Part shown: piece by piece, positions 33,162-42,999 of the stretch | How the letters are laid out: every line of letters starts with the position of its first letter | How positions within the stretch are numbered: position 1 is the stretch's first letter | Source of the DNA: Ruminococcaceae bacterium UBA1734 | GTDB lineage: Bacteria; Bacillota; Clostridia; Oscillospirales; Acutalibacteraceae | NCBI GenBank assembly: GCA_002315765.1 | Contig: DCIE01000078.1 | Span: forward strand, 1-64,000 | Reading direction: 5' to 3' | Length of the DNA: 64,000 nucleotides | Program-made: the position numbers and the translations under genes | The notes under the pieces: model-generated | Told to the model about the DNA's origin: nothing | Database searches by the model: none | Seen by the model: the letters and a program-made list of their open reading frames with translations, nothing else

Positions 33162-36100
33162 ATGGATTTTATTTTTGATATAATAAAAAGAGAACCGGAA
33201 TATAAAAGACTCTTAGAAGATGTTAAAAAGGGCGGTGTCCCGGCGGCGGCATCGGGACTTTCGGCAATCCATAAAGCATTGGTAACCGCAGGACTTTTCT
33301 TTCATACAAAGAAAAAAATCCTTGTAATCACCCACGATGAGGCTTCGGCAATCAGTATGCGGGACGATATGAAATCTCTCGGTGTGAATGCTGTTAACTT
33401 GCCTTTAAGAGATTATAATATTACCAAACTTGCCGGTTTTTCAAAAGACTATGAATATAGAAGATTAGATACCCTGTCAAAGATTGTTGACGGGGATTTC
33501 GGCGTGGTTACGGTGTCGGTGGATTCGGCACTGCAGTATACTATTCCGCCAAAGCTTTTAAGGGACAGTAAGCTTACTGTTTCCTCAAATGACAGCATTA
33601 ATATAGAGGAGTTTTCAGGAAAACTTGTGGATTTAGGCTATACAAAATCCGAAATTTGCGAGGGCGCAGGACAATTCTCGGTCAGAGGCGGAATAATTGA
33701 TATTTTCCCTGTAAACAGCATTTCACCACTTCGAATAGAACTTTGGGGAGAAGAGATTGATACTATTTCCACCTTTGATACTCTTTCACAGCGCCGTGGC
33801 GAAACCGTATCGGAGTTTTGCATTTTTCCTGCAAACGAACTGGTTTTCGACAGTCGGGAGTTAGCCCGAAAAATTGAAAAGATATTACAATCGGAAAAGA
33901 AACTGACCGATAACCAACGAAAAAGATTAACCGAGGATTTAGATGCCTTAAATGGGGGATTTTCGGTTGTTCCCGATGGATATGTGTCTCTACTTTATGA
34001 GAATAAAACTACAATTTTCGATTACATTCCCGATTGCCTTACTGTGGTTTGCGAATCGGGAAATTTGAACGATAGACTAAAATCAATCGAAACGGCTCAC
34101 GGCGAAGAAGTAAAGCAACTTTTAGAAGAAGGATTTTTGAACAAAAAGACTGCTGATATTTATATGCCCAAGGGAGAATTTCTCTCAAAAACAGGAAAGG
34201 GAGTATATCTTGAGAGTTTTCCGAAAAATTCTTATGCTTTGGAATTAAAGGGTATTTATAATTTTGACTTCAAGCGTATATCCCCCTGGAGTGGAGATAT
34301 CTCGGTACTAAAAGACGATATTTCGTATCAGCTTCACCTAAAAGGTTTAGTTATTGTTCTTGCCGGAGAGGATAAAGCGGCAAGGGTTCTTTGTGATGAG
34401 CTTAACGAAACGGGTATAAAAGCAACACTTTTACAGGATGGACAAAAACCGGCAAAAAGCGGTGTTTTTGTTGCCAAGGGTGCTTTATCGGCAGGATTTG
34501 AAATACCTCTTGTAAAATTTACCCTTGTTACCCATCGGCATATAACATCCGAGTCGCCTAAACGAAAGAAGAACTTTAAAAGCGGCAAACAAATCGGCTC
34601 TTTAGACGAACTTAAAAGAGGGGATTATGTTGTTCATTCAACCCACGGAATAGGAATTTTTGACGGCATAAAGCAAATAACCAATAAGCGAATAACCAAG
34701 GATTATATTAAGATTGTATATTACGGAAGCGATGTTCTTTATATTCCGGTTACACAGCTTGATATGGTTTCAAAGTATATAGGCTCGGCTGACGAATCGG
34801 GAATAAAGCTTAATAAATTAGGCACCGATACTTGGAATAAAACCAAAAGTCGGGTTAAATCGGCTGTAAAGAATATGGCAAAGCAGTTGACGGCACTTTA
34901 TGCCAAACGAATGTCTACAAAGGGATATGCTTTCGGTCCGGATACCGACCTTCAAAACGATTTTGAAAGACGGTTTGAGTACGAAGAAACCGATGACCAA
35001 ATCAGGTGTATTAACGAGATAAAAAAGGATATGGAAAGTTTTGTTCCCATGGATAGACTTTTGTGCGGTGATGTGGGATTTGGTAAAACCGAAGTAGCGC
35101 TGAGGGCAGCGTTTAAGTGTATAAGCGAAGGAAAACAATGTGCGCTTCTTGTCCCAACTACTATTCTTGCCATGCAGCATTTTAATACTGCAATCAGGCG
35201 AATAGGCAACATCCCGGTAGAAATAAAACTGTTAAACCGCTTTGTTCCCAAAAAGGAGCAAACAAGGGTTGTGGCAGGGCTTAAAAGCGGTGCGGTTGAT
35301 ATGGTTATCGGCACCCATAGACTTATTTCCAAGGATATTTCTTTTAAGGATATAGGGCTTGTAATTATTGACGAAGAACAGCGCTTCGGTGTGGCACAAA
35401 AGGAAAGACTAAAAGAGCTTTATCCCTTTGTGGATATTTTGACTCTTTCGGCTACACCTATTCCAAGAACCCTTAATATGGCAATGTCGGGACTTAGGGA
35501 TATGTCTTCTATTGACGAAGCGCCGGGGGATAGATATCCGGTTCAAAGTTATGTGTTAGAGCAAAATGACGGAGTTCTTACCGATGCAATCAATAAAGAG
35601 TTAAGGCGAGGCGGACAGGTATATTATCTTCATAATAGGGTTGATGATATTGTCAGAATAGCTTCAAAACTAAAGGAAAGAATACCCGAGGCAAGAATAG
35701 GGATAGCTCACGGACAAATGGGCGAAGAGGAATTAAGTGAGGTTTGGCGACAATTAATAGATTATGAGATAGATATTCTTGTTTGTACCACGATTATTGA
35801 AACAGGCGTTGATGTGCCGAACTGTAATACACTTATTATTGAAGATGCAGATAGAATGGGACTTTCACAGCTTCATCAGCTTAGGGGCAGAGTGGGTAGG
35901 TCTCCGAGAAGAGCTTATGCTTATTTTTGCTTTAAGCGGGGAAAGGCTATAAATGAAACTGCCGCAAAAAGGCTTGAAGCTATCAGAGAGTTTACCCAAT
36001 TCGGCTCCGGATTTAAAATAGCACTAAGGGACTTGGAAATTCGCGGAGCAGGTAGCATTTTGGGTGGCGAACAACACGGAAATATGGAAGCCGTGGGATA

Positions 36101-36590
36101 TGATATGTATTTGAAACTTTTGAATGATGCCGTCAACGAAGAAAACGGCGTGTTGCCTCAGCGAGAAAACGAGTGTACCGTTGACCTTAACATTTCTGCA
36201 CATATTCCCGAAAATTATATTAACTCTCTTTCTTCGAGACTGGGAATTTATAAGCGAATAGCCGATATAAGAAGCGATGAGGATGTCAGCGATGTTTTAG
36301 ATGAACTTTGCGATAGATTCGGGGAGCCGCCGCAAACCGTTATGGGGCTGATAACAGTTTCATTATTAAGAAACAAAGCGGCAAATAGCGGAATATCCGA
36401 AATTTCCGGAGGAAATGATATGGTAATTCTAAAAACCGATGCTTTAAGAGAAGATGTAACTCATAAATTGTCGGATGCCTTCGGAAATGGGCTTACCTTT
36501 GCTGTTTCGGGAAATCCGGCATATATTATTAAGCTGAAAATAGGCGAGACACATAGTGCTACTGTAAAAAAATTATCCGAAATTTTGTGA
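33162..36590 (+). CDS. mfd: Transcription-repair coupling factor
   Basis: Mfd removes RNA polymerase stalled at lesions and recruits UvrA. At 1142 residues the protein is full length: UvrB-like N-terminal domains (1-430, with YTKSEICEGAGQFSVRGG), the RNAP-interacting CarD-like domain (about 480-560, KRGDYVVHSTHGIGIFDGI), and a RecG-like translocase. The translocase motifs are Walker A DVGFGKTEVA, DEEQRFGV (motif II), and LHQLRGRVGRS (motif VI). It follows pth immediately. Confidence 0.98.
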   Translation: MDFIFDIIKREPEYKRLLEDVKKGGVPAAASGLSAIHKALVTAGLFFHTKKKILVITHDEASAISMRDDMKSLGVNAVNLPLRDYNITKLAGFSKDYEYRRLDTLSKIVDGDFGVVTVSVDSALQYTIPPKLLRDSKLTVSSNDSINIEEFSGKLVDLGYTKSEICEGAGQFSVRGGIIDIFPVNSISPLRIELWGEEIDTISTFDTLSQRRGETVSEFCIFPANELVFDSRELARKIEKILQSEKKLTDNQRKRLTEDLDALNGGFSVVPDGYVSLLYENKTTIFDYIPDCLTVVCESGNLNDRLKSIETAHGEEVKQLLEEGFLNKKTADIYMPKGEFLSKTGKGVYLESFPKNSYALELKGIYNFDFKRISPWSGDISVLKDDISYQLHLKGLVIVLAGEDKAARVLCDELNETGIKATLLQDGQKPAKSGVFVAKGALSAGFEIPLVKFTLVTHRHITSESPKRKKNFKSGKQIGSLDELKRGDYVVHSTHGIGIFDGIKQITNKRITKDYIKIVYYGSDVLYIPVTQLDMVSKYIGSADESGIKLNKLGTDTWNKTKSRVKSAVKNMAKQLTALYAKRMSTKGYAFGPDTDLQNDFERRFEYEETDDQIRCINEIKKDMESFVPMDRLLCGDVGFGKTEVALRAAFKCISEGKQCALLVPTTILAMQHFNTAIRRIGNIPVEIKLLNRFVPKKEQTRVVAGLKSGAVDMVIGTHRLISKDISFKDIGLVIIDEEQRFGVAQKERLKELYPFVDILTLSATPIPRTLNMAMSGLRDMSSIDEAPGDRYPVQSYVLEQNDGVLTDAINKELRRGGQVYYLHNRVDDIVRIASKLKERIPEARIGIAHGQMGEEELSEVWRQLIDYEIDILVCTTIIETGVDVPNCNTLIIEDADRMGLSQLHQLRGRVGRSPRRAYAYFCFKRGKAINETAAKRLEAIREFTQFGSGFKIALRDLEIRGAGSILGGEQHGNMEAVGYDMYLKLLNDAVNEENGVLPQRENECTVDLNISAHIPENYINSLSSRLGIYKRIADIRSDEDVSDVLDELCDRFGEPPQTVMGLITVSLLRNKAANSGISEISGGNDMVILKTDALREDVTHKLSDAFGNGLTFAVSGNPAYIIKLKIGETHSATVKKLSEIL

Positions 36591-36691
36591 ACATTTAATA
36601 AATTATTATAAAATCAGTAGACATTTGTAAATATTTGTTATATAATTGACTTACTAATTAATTATGCATTGCATAGTACGGAGGAACAAAA

Positions 36692-37765
36692 ATGAATTTT
36701 ATTAAAAAGACCTTGGCAATTCTTATGACTTTAACCTTAGCACTTAGCATTACCGCTTGTCATAAAAAGAACGAAATTGCCGTTAAGGTAGGAGATGTTG
36801 AATTTACTTCTGCATACTATATGTGTGCACTTATCGAGGCTGACCTCGCTGCAAAGCAGGAAGTTGACGATAAGGCTCAAGAGGATACAAGTATTGATAC
36901 ATCAAAAGAGGGATATTATTACACCCAAAAGTTTGACGGTAAGACCTTTGAGGAATATGTTAAGGCAAATGCTCTTGATAAATTAAAGGAAAATGCCGCT
37001 TACATTACAAAGTGTAAAGAGAATAAGATTGAGCTTGGCGATGATAAGACAAGTGTTGACAGTTATGCTGAATTTTACTGGTCGTCTTATGGCTATTCCG
37101 AGGTTTACGAGCCAAACGGTGTAAGCAAGGAAACCTTTACAAAGTATTCAGAGGATTCTTATTATTCTTCAAAGTATTTTGATTTTGTTTACGGCAAAGA
37201 GGGTAAGACTCCGGTTGCAACAAAGGATATTACCGAATACAGAAAGAACAATTATTTATTGGCAGAAGTTTTAGATGTTGACTTTTCATCACTTGAGGAT
37301 GCCGATAAGACCGAAAAAACCGCACTTTTCAAAACATATTACGATGATTTGAAGAGTGGCAAAAAGACCTTTAATGCCATTTACGAAGAGTATAACAGCG
37401 TTGAAGATTCCAACAAACAAGATTCTTATGCAACGGTTTTGGGTACATCAACAACCTCTTATGCAAGTGATAACTACGACACCGTAAAAGCTATGAAAAA
37501 CGGCGAAGTTAAGCTTGTTAAAAAGGATGATGATGCAGGTTACACAATCCTTGTAAAGAAGGATTTAGAGGCCGACAGTACAAAAATTGATTCCATTGAT
37601 TCCGAAATTCGCCACGGCTTAAAAGATGAGGATTTTGAAAAGGAAATTGATGAGTTCGTTAAGACTCTTAAATTCACCGAAACAAAGAGTGCAACAAAGC
37701 AGTTTAAGGTTAAGAAAATCGAATATCCGCAAACTGAAGATTCCACCACTACCACAGCACAATAA
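36692..37765 (+). CDS. Lipoprotein with SurA/PrsA-like N-terminal region
   Basis: This exported lipoprotein of 357 residues begins with a signal peptide and lipobox LSITAC (cleavage before Cys23). It then shows the SurA_N/PrsA-like pattern (VKVGDVEFTSAYY, then helices with LDKLKENAAYI). A weak parvulin-like middle section has DYKR-type charged helices. I see no clear PPIase active-site pattern, so it may act as a chaperone or foldase without isomerase activity. It has its own terminator. Genes of this kind often follow mfd in Clostridia. Confidence 0.75.
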   Translation: MNFIKKTLAILMTLTLALSITACHKKNEIAVKVGDVEFTSAYYMCALIEADLAAKQEVDDKAQEDTSIDTSKEGYYYTQKFDGKTFEEYVKANALDKLKENAAYITKCKENKIELGDDKTSVDSYAEFYWSSYGYSEVYEPNGVSKETFTKYSEDSYYSSKYFDFVYGKEGKTPVATKDITEYRKNNYLLAEVLDVDFSSLEDADKTEKTALFKTYYDDLKSGKKTFNAIYEEYNSVEDSNKQDSYATVLGTSTTSYASDNYDTVKAMKNGEVKLVKKDDDAGYTILVKKDLEADSTKIDSIDSEIRHGLKDEDFEKEIDEFVKTLKFTETKSATKQFKVKKIEYPQTEDSTTTTAQ

Positions 37766-37782
37766 AGTATAAAAGTATCTTT

Positions 37783-37811
37783 AATCTCCCGGTTTTTTCG
37801 GGAGATTTTTT
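37783..37811 (+). terminator. Terminator after the SurA/PrsA-like gene
   Basis: A 9-bp stem (AATCTCCCG / CGGGAGATT) with a T-rich loop is followed by TTTTTT. Confidence 0.92.
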
Positions 37812-37969
37812 GGTTATGTTTATATTTAAAGAATTTGGTAAAATTTACTAAATCTATTAAAACAAAAAAACTTTTAGGCTTTTGGAAATTTACACTTTAA
37901 AAATTAAAAGTTATGTGTTATAATGGACAGGTAAAACTATATCCATTTTAGATTATGGGGGATTTGCCT

Positions 37970-39208
37970 TTGAAACTGAATCTAATGCAAAAGAAACAAC
38001 AGCAACAACCTCTCGGAAAATTCCGTACGGTCATTAATATTGACTTTGAAAACGAGGCTGTGCATTTATGTAATATGACAATGGGTGAGCCTAACTCTTA
38101 CCGCCACGAAACAGCACCGCTTAAGTCGAAGAGTTTTGACGATGAGTTTTTCAAAAACCTTTCCACCGCCCTTTCAAATTACAGTAAAAAATATCCTGTG
38201 GAGCAAAATGCTTCGGCTACCGTGGTAGTTTCCGACAATTTTGTTTCCACTAACATTTTGAATATTCCCACAATGGGAAAGAAAACCATGGACTCTCTTA
38301 ATGTTCTTATCAGTGAGTTTTATAAAAACCGTGAACAGTTGAAGATTAACCAGACTCTTATTTCCCAAAATAAGCAATATTCAACATTTGCTCTTTCCAT
38401 AATGAATCAGGAGCTTTTGTCGAAAATTTACGGTGTTTGCGCCGAAAACCGTATGACACCTCATAACATAACCTTTAATTCCAATGCGATTATCAACGGA
38501 GTAATAAATCTTAATAACTCTATGAGCAATAAGACCTATGCTTTTTTGGATATTAAACCGGAAAAGTCGGTTGTTATTTTGGTAAACAAAGGAAGAACTG
38601 CCGGATTTATTGATTTGCCTTTCGGCTCTTCGATTTTGCATAAAAACAGACTTGCTTATGAAAATATGCTTTTTGATAATCCCGAGGCTGACCTTCTTGT
38701 GCTTAATGCTATGGAAAAGGCAAGATTGAAACAGCTTACTATGATGGAAAACGAAAGTGCCGCCCAAACAGCACAGGCACTTAATGAGCAGCTAAACGAA
38801 AATACTCCCGATAGCTCTTATGAGTCGGAGCTTGAGAAAGTAAACCCCGTTTCGGCAACCCAAAAGGTTTTGCCGAAGAAAACACCTTTAAAGCTTCCTA
38901 AGTTTATGACAAGACCGTTGCCCAACAGTGAAAATGAATATGTTTATGAAAATTTCCGTATTTTTATTAAGTGGGCTTTAAATGCGGTTACGAACAACAA
39001 GGGCAATTTCACCGAAAAGGTGGACAGAATTTATGTTAATATGCCCGGTGAGTTTGATTTTCTTTATGATATGACAAATGCCGAAAAGGGCGAAAATAAA
39101 TTTGAATTTCTTAAATTCAACCCTCGTAACGCAGGGGACTTTTTAAGCAGTCTTGAGCTTTACGGCGGATTTTTCGACGAATCTCCCAATACGACCAACA
39201 ATTTTTAG
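37970..39208 (+). CDS. PilM-like actin-fold protein of the pilus operon
   Basis: This 412-residue cytosolic protein precedes prepilin peptidase, PilC and PilB genes, where PilM normally lies. It shows the order of an actin-fold protein: INIDFENEAVHL (first strand pair), VVVSDNFVSTNILNIP, a middle NSNAIINGVINL, and YAFLDIKPEKSVVILVNKG. Overall similarity to PilM is weak to the eye, so the family call rests on fold pattern and context. The TTG at 37970, about 7 bases after GGGGGA, is preferred to the ATG at 37955, which overlaps that site. The region 37812-37969 shows no gene. Confidence 0.6.
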   Translation: MKLNLMQKKQQQQPLGKFRTVINIDFENEAVHLCNMTMGEPNSYRHETAPLKSKSFDDEFFKNLSTALSNYSKKYPVEQNASATVVVSDNFVSTNILNIPTMGKKTMDSLNVLISEFYKNREQLKINQTLISQNKQYSTFALSIMNQELLSKIYGVCAENRMTPHNITFNSNAIINGVINLNNSMSNKTYAFLDIKPEKSVVILVNKGRTAGFIDLPFGSSILHKNRLAYENMLFDNPEADLLVLNAMEKARLKQLTMMENESAAQTAQALNEQLNENTPDSSYESELEKVNPVSATQKVLPKKTPLKLPKFMTRPLPNSENEYVYENFRIFIKWALNAVTNNKGNFTEKVDRIYVNMPGEFDFLYDMTNAEKGENKFEFLKFNPRNAGDFLSSLELYGGFFDESPNTTNNF

Positions 39209-39217
39209 GTGAGTTAT

Positions 39218-40009
39218 ATGGATTCTTTTGTATTCACTGTTATTATTGTACTTGCAACATTGTACGGTCTTTGTATCGGCAGTTTTTTAAATGTCGTGAT
39301 TAGTCGTTTGCCTAAAGGTGAAAAAATGGGAAATCAGCGTTCCCACTGTACTTCTTGCGGAAGTATGATACACTGGTATGATAATATTCCTCTTTTGTCG
39401 TACATAATTTTAGGCGGAAAATGTCGCAAATGCAAAGAAAGGATTTCCTTTAGATATCCTCTTAACGAAGCACTTAATATGATACTTTGTTTTTTGTGCT
39501 TTTTGTTCTTTAGAGATAATCTCGTATATGCAGTGATATGCTCAATTGTTTGTTCGGTGGCAATTTGTATTTTTTGGATTGATTATGACTGTTGTTTAAT
39601 TTATGACAGATTTCATTTTATACTTATCGCTTTAGGCATTATTTGTTTTTTTGTCTATCCGCAGGTAACTTGGTATTCAAGGCTCATAGGTGCTTTCGGC
39701 GGATTTGTTATATTTTTTTTGATAGGTTTTTTGGTTTCCAAAAAAGTAGGCGCCGAGGCTTTAGGTATGGGAGATGTGAAACTTGCATTTTCTATGGGGC
39801 TGTTGCTTGGTTGGGAAAAGTTATTACTTTGTGTCCTTTTGGCTTCTTTTTGCGGATGCATTGTTTTGATACCTATGTCAAGAGCAAAAAATATGGAGAA
39901 AAACCACGAATTTCCTTTCGGTCCGTTTTTGGTTTCGGGTCTTGTTATTGCCCTGCTTTTCGGAGATGCGATTATAAATTCTTATTTTAGATTACTTGGA
40001 ATATATTAA
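39218..40009 (+). CDS. pilD: Prepilin peptidase
   Basis: This aspartic membrane protease trims and methylates type IV prepilins or pseudopilins. The 263-residue protein has about seven membrane helices, the N-terminal cytosolic zinc site (CTSCGSMI and CRKCKERI) and the two catalytic aspartate regions (WIDYDCCLIYDRF and GMGDVKLAFSMG). ATG 39218 follows AGGTGAG closely. It is next to pilC and pilB, but no prepilin is encoded in the window. Confidence 0.95.
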   Translation: MDSFVFTVIIVLATLYGLCIGSFLNVVISRLPKGEKMGNQRSHCTSCGSMIHWYDNIPLLSYIILGGKCRKCKERISFRYPLNEALNMILCFLCFLFFRDNLVYAVICSIVCSVAICIFWIDYDCCLIYDRFHFILIALGIICFFVYPQVTWYSRLIGAFGGFVIFFLIGFLVSKKVGAEALGMGDVKLAFSMGLLLGWEKLLLCVLLASFCGCIVLIPMSRAKNMEKNHEFPFGPFLVSGLVIALLFGDAIINSYFRLLGIY

Positions 40010-40029
40010 TTTTCGGAAGAAGATGAATT

Positions 40030-41241
40030 ATGAAGAATTATAAATATGTAGCAATTGATTTACAAAAAAAGCAATTTACCGGTATTTTTTCAGCGGAGGA
40101 CGAAAAGGATTTAGCAGTTCAACTTTCAAGACAAAATCTTTTTCTTGTTTCCTGCAAAGCCTATTCTAACCGCACACCGTCAGCATTCTTTACAACAGGT
40201 ACCGGTAAGGTTAATATAAATGAGCTTACTATATTTTGCAGACAATTTGCAATAATGGTAAATGCCGGAATTCCTATGGTTGAGTGTATTGCAACCTTGA
40301 AGGAACAGCCTTTTAGTGCCTTCTTTAAGAACTTGTTGCAGGTAATATACGAGGATGTTCGAAGCGGCGTTATGTTTTCCGAGAGCTTGAAAAAACACGA
40401 TAAGGTTTTCCCGGCTTTTTTTCGCAGTATGGTATTCGTAGGTGAAACAAGCGGCAAGCTCGAACTGGTTTTTAATTCACTTGCCGATTATTACGACAAG
40501 GATATTGCTATGAGAAAAAAAGTTAAGGGTGCCTTGTCCTATCCTATTATGCTTGTAGCAATGACTATTGCCATCGTTGTATTTATGTTGGCATTTATCA
40601 TCCCGATTTTTAAAGATACATTAAAGAGTATGAATGTAACTCCCCAGGGATTTACAAAGGTTGTTTACGATACATCTGATTTCCTGACGGCAAATTGGCT
40701 TTATATTTTAGCCGGACTTATTGTTGTGGGAATTGTGTTTTTTGTTATCCTTAAAACTAAGGACGGAAAGCGATTATTTGACAAGATATTAATAAACACC
40801 CCTATTTTCGGAAAGATAATAACTTCTATGTTTTGTTCAAGATTTGCCCGTGCTTTTACTCTTTTGCTTTCAAGCGGTCTTGATATGGCGTCCTCTTTAG
40901 ATGCGGTATCGGTTATTGTGGAAAATCTTGATATGAAAAAAAGATTTGACCTTGCAACCGATGAAATTAAGCACGGTGCCAAGTTGGCAGACTCTTTTGA
41001 AAAGCATAAAATGTTCCCACAGCTTATGCTTAGAATGTTAAGCATCGGCGAGAGAACCAATGAGCTTGAAAATGTACTTAAAAGGTCCTGCGATTTTTTT
41101 GATGAGCAAACCGATACAACCGTAACATCCGCTACATCAAAAATCCAGCCTATTATTCTTTGCATTATGGGACTTGTAATCGGCGGCCTTTTCCTTGCTG
41201 TTTATTCTCCGATTATTTCCATTATGCAGGGTATCGGATAA
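40030..41241 (+). CDS. pilC: Type II secretion / type IV pilus inner-membrane platform protein
   Basis: PilC/GspF is the membrane platform on which the pilus ATPase acts. The 403-residue protein has the expected two GspF domains (about 65-190 and 270-395), with FCRQFAIMVNAGIPMVE opening the first and FARAFTLLLSSGLDMASSL opening the second. Three membrane helices are visible (about 172-195, 222-245 and 372-395). It lies 20 bases after pilD and 34 before pilB. Confidence 0.95.
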   Translation: MKNYKYVAIDLQKKQFTGIFSAEDEKDLAVQLSRQNLFLVSCKAYSNRTPSAFFTTGTGKVNINELTIFCRQFAIMVNAGIPMVECIATLKEQPFSAFFKNLLQVIYEDVRSGVMFSESLKKHDKVFPAFFRSMVFVGETSGKLELVFNSLADYYDKDIAMRKKVKGALSYPIMLVAMTIAIVVFMLAFIIPIFKDTLKSMNVTPQGFTKVVYDTSDFLTANWLYILAGLIVVGIVFFVILKTKDGKRLFDKILINTPIFGKIITSMFCSRFARAFTLLLSSGLDMASSLDAVSVIVENLDMKKRFDLATDEIKHGAKLADSFEKHKMFPQLMLRMLSIGERTNELENVLKRSCDFFDEQTDTTVTSATSKIQPIILCIMGLVIGGLFLAVYSPIISIMQGIG

Positions 41242-41275
41242 AAACCTTTATTTTCCCCGAAAGGATTATTGATTT

Positions 41276-42967
41276 ATGAATATTCAATATGATTTATTGC
41301 AATTTTATGTTTATAAAAAACTCATTAAGCGTAAAGATGTTGACGATATTTTAAAGAACAGTGCCGAACTTAAAACCTCGGCGAGAGATTATATGCTCCT
41401 AAAGGAGTATATAACCGATAATGTTGAGCTTGAAGCCTTGGCAACATATTACAGTATGCCTTTTGTTGAGGTGGATATGCTTGATATTGATGAGGAACTG
41501 TTCAATAAATTTACCTTTACTTTCTTGAGAAAGTATAAGGTTATTCCCGTTTGTATTACAAAGAACAATACTTTAATTGTTGTCTGCGGAAAACCCATTG
41601 ATTGTAATACAAGGTCTGCTCTTAATGTTTATCATAACGGACCTATTGATTATATTCTTACTCCTCCTTCTCAAATTGACCGTTACATCGACTCGGTTGA
41701 CGCAGTTATATCTACCTCTGCCGCACTTAGCGACCTGAACAACGAGCAGGATAAGAAAATATTTGAGGATGCGGGTGCAAATCTTGATGTTCCCACTGTC
41801 GGTAACGAAGATGTAATAAACAATCCCGCTGTTAGGCTTGTTGACTCCATTATTAAGGAAGCAATTCCTTATAGAGCATCGGATATTCACATTGAGCCTT
41901 TTGATAAAAAGGTTAAGGTTAGATACCGTATTGACGGTGATTTACAGGAAAGAGCCGAATTTCCCATCGAGTCATATTCTCCTATTTGTGCCCGTCTTAA
42001 AATTATGTCGGGAATGAATATTGCCGAGCATCGTATCCCGCAAGACGGCAGAATTAATATGATTATCGGCGGAAAAGAATATGACTTCCGTGTTTCCTCT
42101 TTGCCTACTGTTTGCGGTGAAAAAATCGTTATTCGTGTACTTGATAAATCTTCATTTAACTTCACCCGTGCAGACCTTGGCTTCACCGAGGCGGAAAATG
42201 CCATTATTGACAAAATTCTTCAAAGACCTAACGGTATTATCCTTTTGACCGGTCCTACCGGTTGCGGTAAATCTACCACTCTTTATTCCTTCCTTAAGGA
42301 AATAAACAATCCCACCGTAAATATTGTAACTGTCGAAGACCCTGTTGAGTACACTATGACGGGTATTAATCAAACTCAGGTTAATCCAAAGGCAAATATG
42401 ACATTTGCTACGGCACTTCGTTCAATTTTGCGTCAGGACCCTGATGTTATTATGATAGGTGAGATTCGTGATAAGGAAACCGCCGAAATTGCCGTTCGTG
42501 CTTCAATAACGGGACACAAAGTGTTCAGTACACTTCATACAAACGATGCCCCCGGCGCCGTAACCCGTCTTGAGGATATGGGTGTTGAGGATTACCTTGT
42601 TTCCAATGCTTTGACCGGTGTTATTGCCCAGCGTCTTGTAAAAAGACTTTGTCCGGCTTGTAAAAAGAGAAGCAAGACCAATGCGAAAGAGATGGAATTA
42701 TTAGGACTTAATGAACCTATTTCCATTTATCGTCCTCAGGGTTGCCAATTCTGCAACAACACAGGATACAAGGGTAGAACCGCCATTCACGAAATAATGT
42801 ATATGAACGAGGAAATGAAGTCTATTGTTGCCAAGGAGAGAAATCTTGACGACCTTAGAAAGGCATCAGCTCAAAATGGTATGACTTTGCTTTACGATTC
42901 CTGCAAGGAATTGGTTTTAAAGGGTGTTACCAGCATTCAAGAGCTTATGGCACTTAGTGTTGAATAA
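41276..42967 (+). CDS. pilB: Type IV pilus extension / type II secretion ATPase
   Basis: PilB/GspE is the hexameric ATPase that drives pilin polymerisation. The 563-residue protein has an N-terminal MshEN-type domain (about 1-150) and a C-terminal ATPase domain with Walker A GPTGCGKSTTLYS, the Asp box (EDPVEYTM), Walker B DPDVIMIGEIRD, the His box STLHTNDAPG, and the zinc tetracysteine site (CPACKKRS and CQFCNNTG). No pilT is nearby, so retraction is not evident. It is followed by the GAP1-like gene after 32 bases. Confidence 0.96.
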   Translation: MNIQYDLLQFYVYKKLIKRKDVDDILKNSAELKTSARDYMLLKEYITDNVELEALATYYSMPFVEVDMLDIDEELFNKFTFTFLRKYKVIPVCITKNNTLIVVCGKPIDCNTRSALNVYHNGPIDYILTPPSQIDRYIDSVDAVISTSAALSDLNNEQDKKIFEDAGANLDVPTVGNEDVINNPAVRLVDSIIKEAIPYRASDIHIEPFDKKVKVRYRIDGDLQERAEFPIESYSPICARLKIMSGMNIAEHRIPQDGRINMIIGGKEYDFRVSSLPTVCGEKIVIRVLDKSSFNFTRADLGFTEAENAIIDKILQRPNGIILLTGPTGCGKSTTLYSFLKEINNPTVNIVTVEDPVEYTMTGINQTQVNPKANMTFATALRSILRQDPDVIMIGEIRDKETAEIAVRASITGHKVFSTLHTNDAPGAVTRLEDMGVEDYLVSNALTGVIAQRLVKRLCPACKKRSKTNAKEMELLGLNEPISIYRPQGCQFCNNTGYKGRTAIHEIMYMNEEMKSIVAKERNLDDLRKASAQNGMTLLYDSCKELVLKGVTSIQELMALSVE

Positions 42968-42999
42968 ATAAAATTTGATTAGTGTGAAAAGGAGTTAGT

